Counted from the first letter of the stretch, positions 17,067-26,987 are shown. The stretch is 64,000 nt of DNA from Clostridia bacterium (GCA_017475765.1 JAFVEY010000044.1:1-64000); one strand, 5' to 3'. The notes: generated by a model not told the origin, from the sequence alone. Translations and numbers: made by a program.

Positions 17067-17180
17067 ATGTTTTTTCTTAACACAACAGGAAAAACGCAGA
17101 GAAAGGAGCTGCAGATTCTTATGACATACATCAGGAACAATATTCCGGGATACAGTCCGACAGATGAATTTTTAAACAAG

Positions 17181-17215
17181 ATCCGCAGAAACAGGATGGG
17201 ACAGTTTCTGCGGAT
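17181..17215 (-). terminator. Terminator of the P-type ATPase gene
   Basis: A perfect 12-bp stem (17181-17192 with 17204-17215) lies 37 nt past the ATPase stop; on the minus strand it runs into CTTGTTTAAAAATTC. Confidence 0.7.
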
Positions 17216-17251
17216 TCCTTATTTTCTGCCGAATTTTGCATACAAAGGATA

Positions 17252-19882
17252 TCAGTCTTTGTAGTTGAACCTTTTTTCAAGCTCAACAACAATCAGGGGA
17301 ACAAGGGAAAGTGCAGCAACGATCAGCCATCCTGCCGGAGAAAGGGGTGTTGTTTTGAAGATATCGTTCAAAAGCGGAACAGAGATGACGGATATCTGCA
17401 TGAAGGCGCCTATCAGAAATGCGCCGATAAGTTTGGGATTGCCTGTTATGCCGACTTTGAAAAGAGATTTTTCACTTCGGAGATTGAATGAATGAACCAG
17501 CTGGCTCAGGCTGAGAACCGCAAAGGTCATCGTTCTGCCGGTGACGGGATCTGAACCGCTGTCAAAAAATACCCTGCCGATCGTGAATGCAAGAAAGGCA
17601 AGAGCACCGATAAATCCGCCCTCGATGATGATGGAACGCACCGATGAAGCGTTGAAAATGCCGCTGTGTGAATCGGCAGGCTTCCTTTCCATGATATCGC
17701 TTTTTGCTGGCTCGGATCCGAGAGCAAGGGCAGGCAGAGAATCTGTGACAAGATTTACCCAAAGAAGCTGTATCGCAAGAAGCGGAGAGGGAAGCCGCAT
17801 TAAAAATGCACACAGAACAGTAAGAATTTCACCAATATTGCTGGAAAGCAGAAAATGAATCGTTTTGCGGATATTATCAAAGATCCCTCTTCCCTGCTCG
17901 ACGGCGTCAACAATGGTGGCAAAGTTATCATCGGTCAGAACCATGTCGGCGGCGCTTTTGGCAACGTCTGTTCCGCTGATTCCCATGGCACAGCCGATAT
18001 CGGCGCATTTGAGGGCGGGGGCATCGTTCACGCCGTCACCTGTCATGGCGACAACCGCTCCGGTGCTCTGGAATGCTTTTACGATGCGAACCTTGTGTTC
18101 GGGGGAAACCCTTGCAAAAACAGAATATTCGTAGATGTGTTTCTGAAGCTCATCCTGGGAAATTTTATCAAGCTCAGAGCCGGTTGCGGTTTTGTTGCCG
18201 CTGCGGAAAATCCCCAGTTTTGCTGCGACTGCTTTTGCGGTAATGATATGATCGCCGGTGATCATAACGGTTTTGATGCCGGCTTTTCTGCATTGTGCTA
18301 CTGCACCGTAAGCCTGCGGACGGGGCGGATCTGTCATTCCAATAAAACCGCAGAAGATCAGGTCTTTTTCAAGTTCGCTTTCTTTCGGGGGAGAGGGGGT
18401 GTCTTTATAGGCGGCGGCAATGACTCTCATTGCTTTGGCGGCAAGTCTGTCGTTTTCTGCGGCAAGTTTGCTTTTCTGCGCTGTGGTTAAGGCGGCTGCA
18501 CCGGATGATGTGTGAACAAGGCTGCAAAGTGAGATAAGGATATCGGGGGCACCTTTGACGATCGTGCGGTAACCTCCTGTGGGCAGCTTGTGGACGGTTA
18601 TCATGCGCTTGCGTTTGGAATCGAAGGGGACTTCATTGACTCGGATAAAACGGCTGTCAAGGCTGTCTTTTAGCTGTCCGGCATTGGCGGCTGCGATGAT
18701 CAGAGCCGCTTCTGTCGGGTCGCCGTCTGATAAATAGCCGCTGCCGTTTTTGGTAAGGTCACTGTTATTGCAGAGAGCTGCCAGCGATAAAAGCAGAGAG
18801 CCGTCCGATGAATGGGCGTTGACTGCTCCATTTGCATTGGAAAGCGCTTCCACGGTCATTTTGTTCTGTGTGAGCGTTCCTGTCTTGTCGGAGCAGATGA
18901 CATTGGCGCTGCCAAGGGTTTCGACAGCAGGCAGTTTCCGCACGACTGCACGGTTGGCAGCAAGCTTGCGGACACCCAGGGCAAGAACGATGGTGACAAT
19001 GGCAGGAAGTCCTTCGGGGATGGCTGCAACGGCAAGGCTGATGGAGATCATAAACATTTCCAGCGGTGGAACCTTCTGGAGGATTCCCAGTCCGAAAATA
19101 ATGATACATATAATGACAGCGCATATTCCCAAGACCTTTCCGGTTTTTGCAAGGCTTTTCTGGAGAGGTGTCTGGGGGCTTTCGCCGCTGTCGAGCATGG
19201 CGGCGATTTTTCCGACCTGCGTATCCATACCGGCTGCGGTGACAATGGCTTTACCGTGACCGGAGGTGACAAAGGTGGAGGAATAGAGCATATTGCAGCG
19301 GTCGGCGGGCGATGTGTCGGAGGGAAGTATGACATCGGCACGTTTGTCGGAAGGGACGGCTTCTCCGGTCAGGGAGGATTCCTCAGCCTTGACGGCGGCG
19401 GCTTCGATGATCCTTGCATCAGCGCATATCAGATCACCTGCTTCAAAAACAATGAGGTCGCCCAATACGATTTCCTCCGACAGTACCGAAAGCGTTTTTC
19501 CGTCACGGATCACCCTTGTGTGGGGCGCTGAAAGTTTTTTCAGAGCATCTATTGCTTTTTCTGCACGACATTCCTGAGCTGTTCCGATAACGGCATTGAC
19601 GATGACGATCAGAAGTATCATCACAGGGTCGATAAAATCACCGTCACCGCTGATGAAAGCAGTAATGAAAGAAACTGCAGCAGCAGCGAGAAGTATCAGA
19701 ACCATAAAATCCGAGAACTGTTTCAGAAAGCGTACAATAATGCTCTGATGCTTTTCTGTTGTCAGAACATTTTTTCCGTATTTTTCAAGCCGTCGTCTGG
19801 CTTCGGCTTTTGACAGACCTGCAGAGCTGCTTGTTTTCAGTAGTCGGGCGGTTTCGGCTCCGCTTTTATCATGCCATTCCAT
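17252..19882 (-). CDS. Cation-transporting P-type ATPase, calcium-type (P2)
   Basis: This membrane pump is predicted to export Ca2+ at the cost of ATP. The N-terminal cation-ATPase domain (AETARLLKTSSSAGLSKAEA) precedes the M1-M2 helices. The actuator has SSLTGEAVPSDK, M4 has the Ca2+-pump signature AAIPEGLPAIVTIVLALG, the phosphorylation site is SDKTGTLTQNKM, and the hinge is TGDGVNDAPALK. A C-terminal membrane domain follows, with WVNLVTDSLPALALG in M6, typical of SERCA/PMCA relatives. I chose the ATG at 19882, with GGAG 9 nt upstream, giving 876 residues; the frame is open to 19954. It is divergent from the YtaF-like gene. Confidence 0.92.
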   Translation of the reverse strand: MEWHDKSGAETARLLKTSSSAGLSKAEARRRLEKYGKNVLTTEKHQSIIVRFLKQFSDFMVLILLAAAAVSFITAFISGDGDFIDPVMILLIVIVNAVIGTAQECRAEKAIDALKKLSAPHTRVIRDGKTLSVLSEEIVLGDLIVFEAGDLICADARIIEAAAVKAEESSLTGEAVPSDKRADVILPSDTSPADRCNMLYSSTFVTSGHGKAIVTAAGMDTQVGKIAAMLDSGESPQTPLQKSLAKTGKVLGICAVIICIIIFGLGILQKVPPLEMFMISISLAVAAIPEGLPAIVTIVLALGVRKLAANRAVVRKLPAVETLGSANVICSDKTGTLTQNKMTVEALSNANGAVNAHSSDGSLLLSLAALCNNSDLTKNGSGYLSDGDPTEAALIIAAANAGQLKDSLDSRFIRVNEVPFDSKRKRMITVHKLPTGGYRTIVKGAPDILISLCSLVHTSSGAAALTTAQKSKLAAENDRLAAKAMRVIAAAYKDTPSPPKESELEKDLIFCGFIGMTDPPRPQAYGAVAQCRKAGIKTVMITGDHIITAKAVAAKLGIFRSGNKTATGSELDKISQDELQKHIYEYSVFARVSPEHKVRIVKAFQSTGAVVAMTGDGVNDAPALKCADIGCAMGISGTDVAKSAADMVLTDDNFATIVDAVEQGRGIFDNIRKTIHFLLSSNIGEILTVLCAFLMRLPSPLLAIQLLWVNLVTDSLPALALGSEPAKSDIMERKPADSHSGIFNASSVRSIIIEGGFIGALAFLAFTIGRVFFDSGSDPVTGRTMTFAVLSLSQLVHSFNLRSEKSLFKVGITGNPKLIGAFLIGAFMQISVISVPLLNDIFKTTPLSPAGWLIVAALSLVPLIVVELEKRFNYKD

Positions 19883-20064
19883 AGCTTCACTCTCCATCTC
19901 GTTGATTATTATAATATCAATAAAATATATATCGGAAGGCTGTAAAAAATTCATTCATGAGCGGTCGTTCGGATTTTGTACCTTACACGGAGGATGTAAA
20001 AATAACATATTATGAAATAGGGCATAGTTGCCTGTAAGTAATAATATGATCGGTCGGTGTAATT

Positions 20065-20685
20065 ATGAATATATTTGAAACGCTTTTGCTGTCGGCAGCG
20101 CTCAGTACGGATGCGTTAGGCATAGGTGCTTCATGTGCGCTCAGAGGGATAAAAACGCCGCTGCGTTCAAAGCTTACGATTTGCCTGATATCGGTTGCTG
20201 TGACAGCGGCTGCGGTTTTTTCCGGTAATTTTATCGGCAGATTTGTTCCTTCGTTTGTCGGAGGAATAGCAGGATCCGGTCTGCTGGCGCTGCTGGGGAT
20301 TTATATTATTGTTGGAGCAGTACGTGAGGGGGGAGAGCGTGAGGACAAACAGCCGGTGAAGGGAACGCTGGAAAGAACAGCAGGGATTCTCCGCAGCCCT
20401 GCTTCATGCGATGCAGATCAATCCTCGACAGTTGAAATCGGTGAGGCGTGTTATATCGGAGCGGCGCTGTCATTGGACAGCTTTGCAGCGGGAATAGGAG
20501 CAGGAATAGGGGGAGCAGCGCTTTCGGTTCCGATAATGTGTGGGCTTTGTCAGCTTTTGTTTCTGTGCATAGGAGATATGCTCGGAAGATATCTGAGAAG
20601 ATCGGAAAGAATCAGGCAGAAATATTTTTCGGTTCTGTCAGGTTTGATACTGATAGTGCTTGCAGCAGCGAGAAGTATTTTTTGA
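20065..20685 (+). CDS. YtaF/MntP-like membrane protein
   Basis: The 206-residue polytopic membrane protein has two half repeats. Each starts with an acidic transmembrane motif: LLLSAALSTDALGIGASCAL at residues 8-27 and ALSLDSFAAGIGAGIGGA near 145. This S-x-D-x-(F/L) repeat pattern is that of the MntP manganese exporter and the related sporulation membrane protein YtaF; the length favours YtaF. A hydrophilic loop (about 90-125) separates the halves. Actual substrate or sporulation role is not shown by sequence. It has no co-directional partner. Confidence 0.75.
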   Translation: MNIFETLLLSAALSTDALGIGASCALRGIKTPLRSKLTICLISVAVTAAAVFSGNFIGRFVPSFVGGIAGSGLLALLGIYIIVGAVREGGEREDKQPVKGTLERTAGILRSPASCDADQSSTVEIGEACYIGAALSLDSFAAGIGAGIGGAALSVPIMCGLCQLLFLCIGDMLGRYLRRSERIRQKYFSVLSGLILIVLAAARSIF

Positions 20686-21169
20686 GTTATATGCACAAAA
20701 GCGGTAGTTGAGAATATACGGTTGTTATAAAAATAATTATTTGTGTATTTTGCCATATTTTGATCAAAAAGTGCCGAAATTCGTATAAAATACATGGTTT
20801 ATATTTCCAATTTTAACAGAATGGAAACATATTTATTAATTTGTTAAAAATTTGTATGTATAAAATGCACAAAATCAATTTGTATAAAATAGATAAAAAC
20901 GGAGTATGATAATTATGCAATGAAACAAAAAAGTACGATTGTTATGTAATTTTGCACAAATAAAAGCGAATAAATTTATGAATATGGATAAAAATGACAA
21001 TCTGCCGTTGAAATTGCCCTGACGCTATGTTATCATTATTACAGTGGTTGACGAATGCCTTATTTCCGCTGAGGGTACAGGGGATCTATGCAGTCGGCGT
21101 TCGCTGCCAAGAGGCACTGAAACCGTGCGCAAAAAAATTTAAATCTTTTCAGAAAGAGGGATCTTTAAA
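20686..21169 (+). other. Gene-free region upstream of malE
   Basis: These 484 bases are AT-rich and hold no credible ORF. The word TTTGTATAAAAT recurs (near 20880), with a TATGAT near 20907 as a possible -10 box, but no clear -35 partner. Near the gene, CTGAAACCGTGCGCA (about 21118-21132) resembles a catabolite-response or LacI-family operator with mismatches. The long upstream region suggests complex control of the maltodextrin operon. Confidence 0.4.
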
Positions 21170-22615
21170 ATGGTTAGTAAAAGAAAGAGAGCTCTTGCTC
21201 TTGTACTCACAGGCATGATGGCTGCTGCAGCACTCGCAGGCTGTACAGATGGCGGCGGAAGCACGACAACAAGCAGCAGTACGCCGGCCGCTCAGAACAG
21301 CAGCGCCGGCGGCAGTGAGGGCAGTACTGATGCGGCAGCAACAACCGATATTCTCAGCGATGCAATGGTTAATGATGTAAAGGATATGCTCGCTTCTGAG
21401 GCTAAGGACGGCAAAATCACACTTAAGGTTTGGTGCTCGTCTTCTGACCTTCAATTTGAAAAATGGCTCAAGGATCAGTTTATTGAAAGATACAGCGACA
21501 GCAGATATGAGCTTAAGATCACTCCTTCATCTGTTGAGGAGCCCGATGTTTCAAGCAAGCTCCAGGCAGATGTAAGTAAGGGTGCAGATGTATTCTCATT
21601 CCCGGATGACCAGCTCAGAACACTTGTTGACACAGGCTGTATCGCTCAGGTGTCAAGCATTCTCAACGAGAATGTAAAGAAAGAAAATACAGACGCTTCT
21701 GTTGAGGTTTGCTCCATTGACGGCGTTCCCTATGCTTTTCCGAAGACATCGGATAACGGCTACTTCCTCTACTATGATAAGAGAGTTTTCTCCGATGATG
21801 ATATAAAGACTTTTGACGGAATTATCAGCAAAGCAAACTCACAAAATAAGAATGTTCTTTTTGCAATGGATAACGCTTGGTATAATGCAGGCTTCTTCTT
21901 TACAGCAGGATGTGAATCATCTTATGATGGAAAGACTCAGACTACGGACTTCGACAGCGATAAAGGTCTTTCAGCAGTCAAGGCGATGGCTCATATCTGC
22001 GAAAGTGCAGGATCAGGCTTTATCGGTTCAGGCGGTGACGCAGATGTTCTTGCAGGCTTCCAGAATGGTACGATCGCAGCAGCTGTTACAGGTACATGGA
22101 ACGGCCCCGGCATTAAGGAAGCAATCGGTGAAGAAAATGTAGGTGCTACAAAGCTTCCGACAATTCTTATCAATGGTGAGCAGCAGCAGCTGTGCAGCTT
22201 TGGCGGATATAAGGTTGAGGGTGTAAGAGCTAATACCGAATTCCCGACAGCGGCTCAGGTCTATGCTTACTATGTAACAAGTGAACAGTCACAGCTTTAT
22301 CGTTATGGCGGTGCCAATGTGGTAAAGGGAAAAGACAAAGACGGCAATGATAAGGTTCTTAGCCGTGGCTTTATCCCGACAAACAAGGCAGCTCTTGAAA
22401 CAGAAGACCTCAAGAATGATGAGGCAGCTATCGCAACAAATGAGCAGCGTCCGTATTCAAAGCCGCAGTCTATTGTCGGCGGTAAGTTCTGGTCTCCTCA
22501 GGGCAACCTCGGCGGTTCTATCCTTGCAGCAAAGGGCAACTTGAGCGAGGATGAAATGAAGACACAGCTGAAGGATACAGTTACTGCATTTAATAAGGCA
22601 AGCGACAATTCCTGA
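21170..22615 (+). CDS. Maltodextrin ABC transporter, solute-binding lipoprotein
   Basis: This is the extracellular receptor that delivers malto-oligosaccharides to the membrane permeases encoded next. A lipoprotein signal ends in LAGC with the lipidated Cys at residue 25, followed by a Ser/Thr/Gly-rich linker to about residue 60. The rest is a family 1 binding-protein fold (ITLKVWCSSSDLQFEKWLK, later VTGTWNGPGIKEAIG). The total of 481 residues is slightly long because of the linker. It is first in the operon and is separated from malF by a 105-nt gap with a hairpin, a usual device for making more binding protein than permease. Specificity for starch products is inferred from the amylase downstream. 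Confidence 0.92.
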   Translation: MVSKRKRALALVLTGMMAAAALAGCTDGGGSTTTSSSTPAAQNSSAGGSEGSTDAAATTDILSDAMVNDVKDMLASEAKDGKITLKVWCSSSDLQFEKWLKDQFIERYSDSRYELKITPSSVEEPDVSSKLQADVSKGADVFSFPDDQLRTLVDTGCIAQVSSILNENVKKENTDASVEVCSIDGVPYAFPKTSDNGYFLYYDKRVFSDDDIKTFDGIISKANSQNKNVLFAMDNAWYNAGFFFTAGCESSYDGKTQTTDFDSDKGLSAVKAMAHICESAGSGFIGSGGDADVLAGFQNGTIAAAVTGTWNGPGIKEAIGEENVGATKLPTILINGEQQQLCSFGGYKVEGVRANTEFPTAAQVYAYYVTSEQSQLYRYGGANVVKGKDKDGNDKVLSRGFIPTNKAALETEDLKNDEAAIATNEQRPYSKPQSIVGGKFWSPQGNLGGSILAAKGNLSEDEMKTQLKDTVTAFNKASDNS

Positions 22616-22648
22616 TTATAATTCATTGATTCAAGGCGTATTTCAAGT

Positions 22649-22685
22649 ATGGGCAGCTTGTGTTCATTAACTGCAGGCTGCTCAT
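22649..22685 (+). other. Intercistronic hairpin between malE and malF
   Basis: ATGGGCAGC (22649-22657) pairs with GCTGCTCAT (22677-22685), with one wobble. No T-run follows, so it is more likely an mRNA 3'-end stabiliser or partial terminator than a full stop. Confidence 0.55.
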
Positions 22686-22720
22686 ATTTGACGAATAAAT
22701 TATAAAGGAGTTGTATATGA

Positions 22721-24256
22721 ATGAATTATCTGGATTATGTTCAGATGACTAAGGGACAGCAGATTGCTTATAATCTGAAAAAGTTCTTTACCGGTATTCC
22801 GGGTGCAATAAAGAACCTGTTCCTTGTTATAGGTGCCTTTTTCGGCAATATATTTAAAACGATTGGCAATGGATTTGCCAACTACGGTTCACGCTTTGCA
22901 AAGGGTGATATCGGAACTAAACTTTCGTACATAGTAATGGGTGCGGGCAATATATTCCACGGACAGGTTGTCAAGGGAATTATTATGCTTGCGCTTGAAA
23001 TCGGTTACTTCTATTACATGGCAGTTTTCGGACTCGGTCAGCTTGCCAAGCTGTATTGCAATAATGTTCCGATCACAGACGCACAGGGCAATACGATCGC
23101 CATTGCAAACGGTGTTGTCGGAAGCGTACCCTCAACCATTGAGTATGTTGGTATTCTTCAGACACCGCAGACAAAGTTCGGAGATGACTCCAGCGTTATT
23201 CTTCTCTACGGCGTTCTGACTATACTGATTACCATTGCATTTTTTGCACTTTATATCGGCAACACAAAGAGCGCTTATGCAACTCAGGAAATCAAGGCAG
23301 CAGGCAAACAGCCCAAGAGTATCGTACAGGAAATCAAATCCCTTTTTGATGAGCGTTTCCATATTACGCTTCTCTCTCTTCCGGTTCTTCTTCTCCTTAT
23401 GTTCACGGTACTGCCTATCATCTATACGGTATTTATGGCATTTACCAACTATGACAAGGAGCATCAGCCGCCGAAAAACCTCTTCTGGTGGGTAGGCTTC
23501 AAGAACTTCGCCGATGTATTCTATTCAGATCCGGCAACATCAAGAACCTTCGGAAAGATTCTTGTATGGACAATCGTCTGGGCGATTTTTGCAACATTTA
23601 CCAACTACGTTGCAGGTATTATTCTTGCTCTTATGATCAATAAGAAGGGCATCAAGCTCAAGGCAATGTGGAGAACCATTTTCGTTGTTACTGCTGCAGT
23701 TCCGCAGTTCGTAACACTTCTTATCATGAACCTTATGCTCAGAGACAACGGTACTCTCGACACAATGTTCAACACACAGTTCCACTTCCTTTCAAATGCA
23801 ATGAATGCCCGTATTACAGTTATCGTTGTAAACCTTTGGGTTGGTATTCCGTATACCATGCTTATCACATCAGGTCTTCTCATGAATATTCCTGAGGATC
23901 TTTATGAAAGCGCACGTATTGACGGTGCAAATGCTGTTCAGCAGTTCACAAAAATTACATTCCCGTATATCTTCTTCGTAACCACCCCGTATCTTATCAC
24001 AACATTCGTTGGAAATATCAATAACTTCAACGTAATCTTCCTTCTTACGGGCGGCGGACCTAACAATGATACAAGTTACAGCCAGTCAGGACCTACTGAT
24101 TTGCTTGTTACATGGCTGTATAAACTGACATTGAATGAAAAAGACTTTAACCTTGCAGCCGTTATCGGTATTATCGTGTTCGTAATCACCGCAGCAGGCT
24201 CACTGATCACATTCAATATGTCAAAAGCATCAAAGAATGAGGAGGAATTCTCATGA
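22721..24256 (+). CDS. Maltodextrin ABC transporter permease, MalF type
   Basis: This inner-membrane permease has 511 residues. The N-terminal 190 residues carry extra hydrophobic segments, including MGAGNIFHGQVVKGIIMLA, seen in MalF-like permeases. The C-terminal half has the six-helix core with the EAA loop that docks the ATPase (ESARIDGANAVQQFTKITFP). AAAGGAG lies 10 nt upstream of the ATG at 22721. A second ATG at 22717 opens an 11-codon overlapping frame. malG overlaps its end by 4 nt. No ATPase (MsmX/MalK) gene is in this operon, so a shared ATPase elsewhere must energise it. Confidence 0.93.
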   Translation: MNYLDYVQMTKGQQIAYNLKKFFTGIPGAIKNLFLVIGAFFGNIFKTIGNGFANYGSRFAKGDIGTKLSYIVMGAGNIFHGQVVKGIIMLALEIGYFYYMAVFGLGQLAKLYCNNVPITDAQGNTIAIANGVVGSVPSTIEYVGILQTPQTKFGDDSSVILLYGVLTILITIAFFALYIGNTKSAYATQEIKAAGKQPKSIVQEIKSLFDERFHITLLSLPVLLLLMFTVLPIIYTVFMAFTNYDKEHQPPKNLFWWVGFKNFADVFYSDPATSRTFGKILVWTIVWAIFATFTNYVAGIILALMINKKGIKLKAMWRTIFVVTAAVPQFVTLLIMNLMLRDNGTLDTMFNTQFHFLSNAMNARITVIVVNLWVGIPYTMLITSGLLMNIPEDLYESARIDGANAVQQFTKITFPYIFFVTTPYLITTFVGNINNFNVIFLLTGGGPNNDTSYSQSGPTDLLVTWLYKLTLNEKDFNLAAVIGIIVFVITAAGSLITFNMSKASKNEEEFS

Positions 24257-25134
24257 CAAATACAAATGCCGCTCAGGGCGGTTACGCTTCAAAAAGAAAG
24301 GCTGCCAATGTTGCCGTCTATATCATTCTTTCGGTTATGTCCGTTATCTGGATATTCCCGATCTTTTGGCTCCTCATGCAGTCATTCCGTGGTGAGAAGG
24401 GCGCTATCGTTCCTTATGTATTTCCGAAACAATGGACCTTCTCAAACTACACAAGACTTTTCAATGACCCGGATATCACAGAGGCCTTTCCTTATGGAAA
24501 ATGGTTCCTGAATACGCTCATTGTTGCTATTTTCTCATGCTTGATTTCAACCTTTATCGTATTGATGGTAAGCTACGCATTCAGCCGTCTTCGTTTCAAA
24601 AGCCGTAAGACATTCCTGAATCTTGGTCTTATCCTCGGTATGTTCCCCGGCTTCATGTCAATGGCTGCTACATATAATATTATGAAAGCATTTCATATTG
24701 AAGGAACGCTCGGAGCACTTGTAATTGTATATTCCGCAGGCGCAGGTCTCGGATATCAGGTTGCAAAGGGTTATTTCGATACAGTCTCCCGTTCGCTTGA
24801 CGAGGCTGCCATGATCGACGGTGCGACAAGGTCGCAGATCTTCTATAAGATCATCCTTCCGCTTTCAAAGCCGATCATCGTGTACACAGCTCTTACTACA
24901 TTCATCGGTCCGTGGACAGACTACATTTTCGTAAGCTACTTCATGCTCGATGACAAGGAAAATTATACGGTTGCAGCAGGTCTTGTTCAGCTGACAAACG
25001 CTACCACAATGTATGACTACTTTACACTTTTCTGCGCAGGCGCTGTTCTGGTTGCCATTCCGATTACTATTCTCTTTGTAATCATGCAGAAGTTCTATGT
25101 TGCCGGCGTAACAGGCGGTGCCGTAAAGGGCTAA
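24253..25134 (+). CDS. Maltodextrin ABC transporter permease, MalG type
   Basis: This is the partner permease of MalF, 293 residues with six predicted membrane spans. The EAA motif is clear (SLDEAAMIDGATRSQIFYKI) near residue 195. The start overlaps the malF stop (ATGA), typical of obligate heterodimer permeases. The stop is followed by a hairpin and then the amylase gene, so it is part of the starch-use operon. Confidence 0.94.
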   Translation: MTNTNAAQGGYASKRKAANVAVYIILSVMSVIWIFPIFWLLMQSFRGEKGAIVPYVFPKQWTFSNYTRLFNDPDITEAFPYGKWFLNTLIVAIFSCLISTFIVLMVSYAFSRLRFKSRKTFLNLGLILGMFPGFMSMAATYNIMKAFHIEGTLGALVIVYSAGAGLGYQVAKGYFDTVSRSLDEAAMIDGATRSQIFYKIILPLSKPIIVYTALTTFIGPWTDYIFVSYFMLDDKENYTVAAGLVQLTNATTMYDYFTLFCAGAVLVAIPITILFVIMQKFYVAGVTGGAVKG

Positions 25135-25142
25135 TAATTCCA

Positions 25143-25174
25143 AAGCAGGGATGCTGTTGCAGGCTTCCCTGCTT
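25143..25174 (+). other. Intercistronic hairpin between malG and the amylase gene
   Basis: A perfect 9-bp stem (25143-25151 with 25166-25174) is followed by ATTTTA. It may act as a weak terminator or processing site that sets amylase level relative to the transporter. Confidence 0.5.
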
Positions 25175-25199
25175 ATTTTACTTAAAGGAGTAATTCAAA

Positions 25200-26978
25200 A
25201 TGATGAAATCCAATAAACGATTGATGTCTGTTTTGCTTGCCGCAGTAATGGCTTCTTCCGCAGCGCTGGCAGGATGCAGCGGCGGAACGGTCAATGAAAA
25301 CAGTACAGCGGCTCCGACGGCTTCGGAAGGTGCAGGTAAAACAGGAACAGAGGGTGTGTCTATTCCGGAGGACGGCGGCTTTACTTCGGTCAGCTATACG
25401 CCTTCCACCGATAAATACAGAACCTTTTATGAAATCTTCCCTTATTCCTTCTACGATACGGATGGGGATGGAGTAGGAGATCTCAAAGGTATTACCAAAA
25501 AGTTGGATTACCTTAATGACGGCGATTCATCCACAACAACCGATCTTGGAGTCGAGGGAATATGGCTGATGCCAATCATGCCTTCACCTTCCTACCATAA
25601 GTATAATATCACCGACTATAAGGATATTGACCCGGCTTACGGTACAATGGACGATTTTAAAGAGCTTGTTGATGAAGCACATAAGCGTAATATCAATGTC
25701 ATTATCGACCTTGTCCTCAACCATACGTCCCGTGAGCATGAATGGTATAAAAAGGCGGTTGAGGAGCTTAAAGCAGGCAAAACTGACGGCTATGCACAGT
25801 ATTATCATTTCGCCAAAGAAGCGAAAAACTCCAAATGGGGAGCTGTTCCTGGAACAGACTATTATTATGAATGTGAATTTGATGCAGATATGCCGGATCT
25901 GAACCTTACCAATGAAAAGGTAAGAGAGGAGATTCGGGATATTGTCAAATTCTGGATTGATGCCGGTGTGGATGGTTTCCGGCTGGATGCGGTCATGTGG
26001 TTTGAAGAGTCGGGCGACGAGGGTTCGATCGAAGATCTGAAATGGCTTTATGACTATGCGAAAAGCGTGAAAGATGATGTCTATATGGTGGGTGAGTGTT
26101 GGACGGATTTCGCTATTGCGTCAAAGTATTACCAATCAGGCGTTGACAGCTTCTTCAACTTTGATGAGCAGGGTGCAACAGGCGATATTGCTAACGCTGT
26201 TCATAAAAAAGACGCTGCCGGTTATATTGAATCTGTTATTTATTATCAGAATAAGATTGAAGAATATAATCCGACAGGTATCAATACGCCGTTTATCTCT
26301 AACCATGATACAGGCAGGAGCGCAGGCTTCCTTCTGACAGAAACCGAAAGAAGAATGGCGGCTGCTCTTTATATCATCGCTCCGGGCAATCCGTTCATTT
26401 ATTACGGTGAGGAAATAGGTATGACAGGTTCTGAAAATGACCCGGCTAAGAGAATGGGTATGTATTGGTCAGCGGATGATACGACAGGCTATGTTGCGAA
26501 AATCCCCGGTTCAAAAAACAAGGATCTGCCTGATGCAGCAGTTGATAAGCAGCTTGCCGATGAGGATTCTCTTCTGAATTTCTATAAGAAGGTGATCAGG
26601 CTTAAAAGTCAGAATCCTGAGATCGCAAGAGGTGATATTACCGCCGTTGATCTCGGCACAGATGCAACATCGGGTTTTCTTTCCGATGATAACGGTTCAA
26701 AGGTAATGGTGATTTATAATACGGACGGCAAAGCCGCAACCGTAACCATTCCCGAAGATCAGTTCAAAATTAATGAAGTGAGAGGCTATGTCATAGCCGA
26801 TGCAGGAGATGCAGCAGGCAGTTCAGGCTCTGGCACCAATGCGCTTGACGCACTTCTCGGAGGAAAAACAGACGAGTCATCCACAGAAGAAAGTACGGAA
26901 GCCACAGACGGCGGCAGCTTTAGTCTGAACGGACAGGAGCTGACAATGCCGGCATACAGCGTGATCGTTCTTAAGTAA
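25200..26978 (+). CDS. Cell-surface alpha-amylase family (GH13) lipoprotein
   Basis: This 592-residue glycoside hydrolase is predicted to be tethered to the outer face of the membrane: the signal peptide ends in LAGC with Cys at residue 26, followed by a flexible linker. GH13 regions are visible: DLVLNHTS (region I), the nucleophile in DGFRLDAVMWF (region II), the acid/base Glu in YMVGECWTDF (region III), and FISNHDTGR (region IV). The subfamily resembles oligosaccharide-acting enzymes such as neopullulanase or alpha-glucosidase. Near the C-terminus a 45-residue Ser/Glu/Thr insert interrupts the C-domain before the final strand. It is last in the mal operon and would generate transportable maltodextrins at the cell surface. 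Confidence 0.93.
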   Translation: MMKSNKRLMSVLLAAVMASSAALAGCSGGTVNENSTAAPTASEGAGKTGTEGVSIPEDGGFTSVSYTPSTDKYRTFYEIFPYSFYDTDGDGVGDLKGITKKLDYLNDGDSSTTTDLGVEGIWLMPIMPSPSYHKYNITDYKDIDPAYGTMDDFKELVDEAHKRNINVIIDLVLNHTSREHEWYKKAVEELKAGKTDGYAQYYHFAKEAKNSKWGAVPGTDYYYECEFDADMPDLNLTNEKVREEIRDIVKFWIDAGVDGFRLDAVMWFEESGDEGSIEDLKWLYDYAKSVKDDVYMVGECWTDFAIASKYYQSGVDSFFNFDEQGATGDIANAVHKKDAAGYIESVIYYQNKIEEYNPTGINTPFISNHDTGRSAGFLLTETERRMAAALYIIAPGNPFIYYGEEIGMTGSENDPAKRMGMYWSADDTTGYVAKIPGSKNKDLPDAAVDKQLADEDSLLNFYKKVIRLKSQNPEIARGDITAVDLGTDATSGFLSDDNGSKVMVIYNTDGKAATVTIPEDQFKINEVRGYVIADAGDAAGSSGSGTNALDALLGGKTDESSTEESTEATDGGSFSLNGQELTMPAYSVIVLK

Positions 26979-26987
26979 AAAAACACG

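Noticed and set aside
17067-17264. 65-codon ORF after the second 5S gene
   Set aside because: It starts at the edge of the 5S terminator, contains the perfect terminator hairpin of the convergent ATPase gene and overlaps that gene's 3' end. Any ribosome site is poorly spaced.
21027-21218. 63-codon ORF upstream of malE
   Set aside because: No ribosome site, and it overlaps the malE start in another frame.
22717-22752. 11-codon ORF (MNELSGLCSDD) overlapping the malF start
   Set aside because: It shares the malF ribosome site but is out of frame. It could tune malF initiation, but nothing else supports it.
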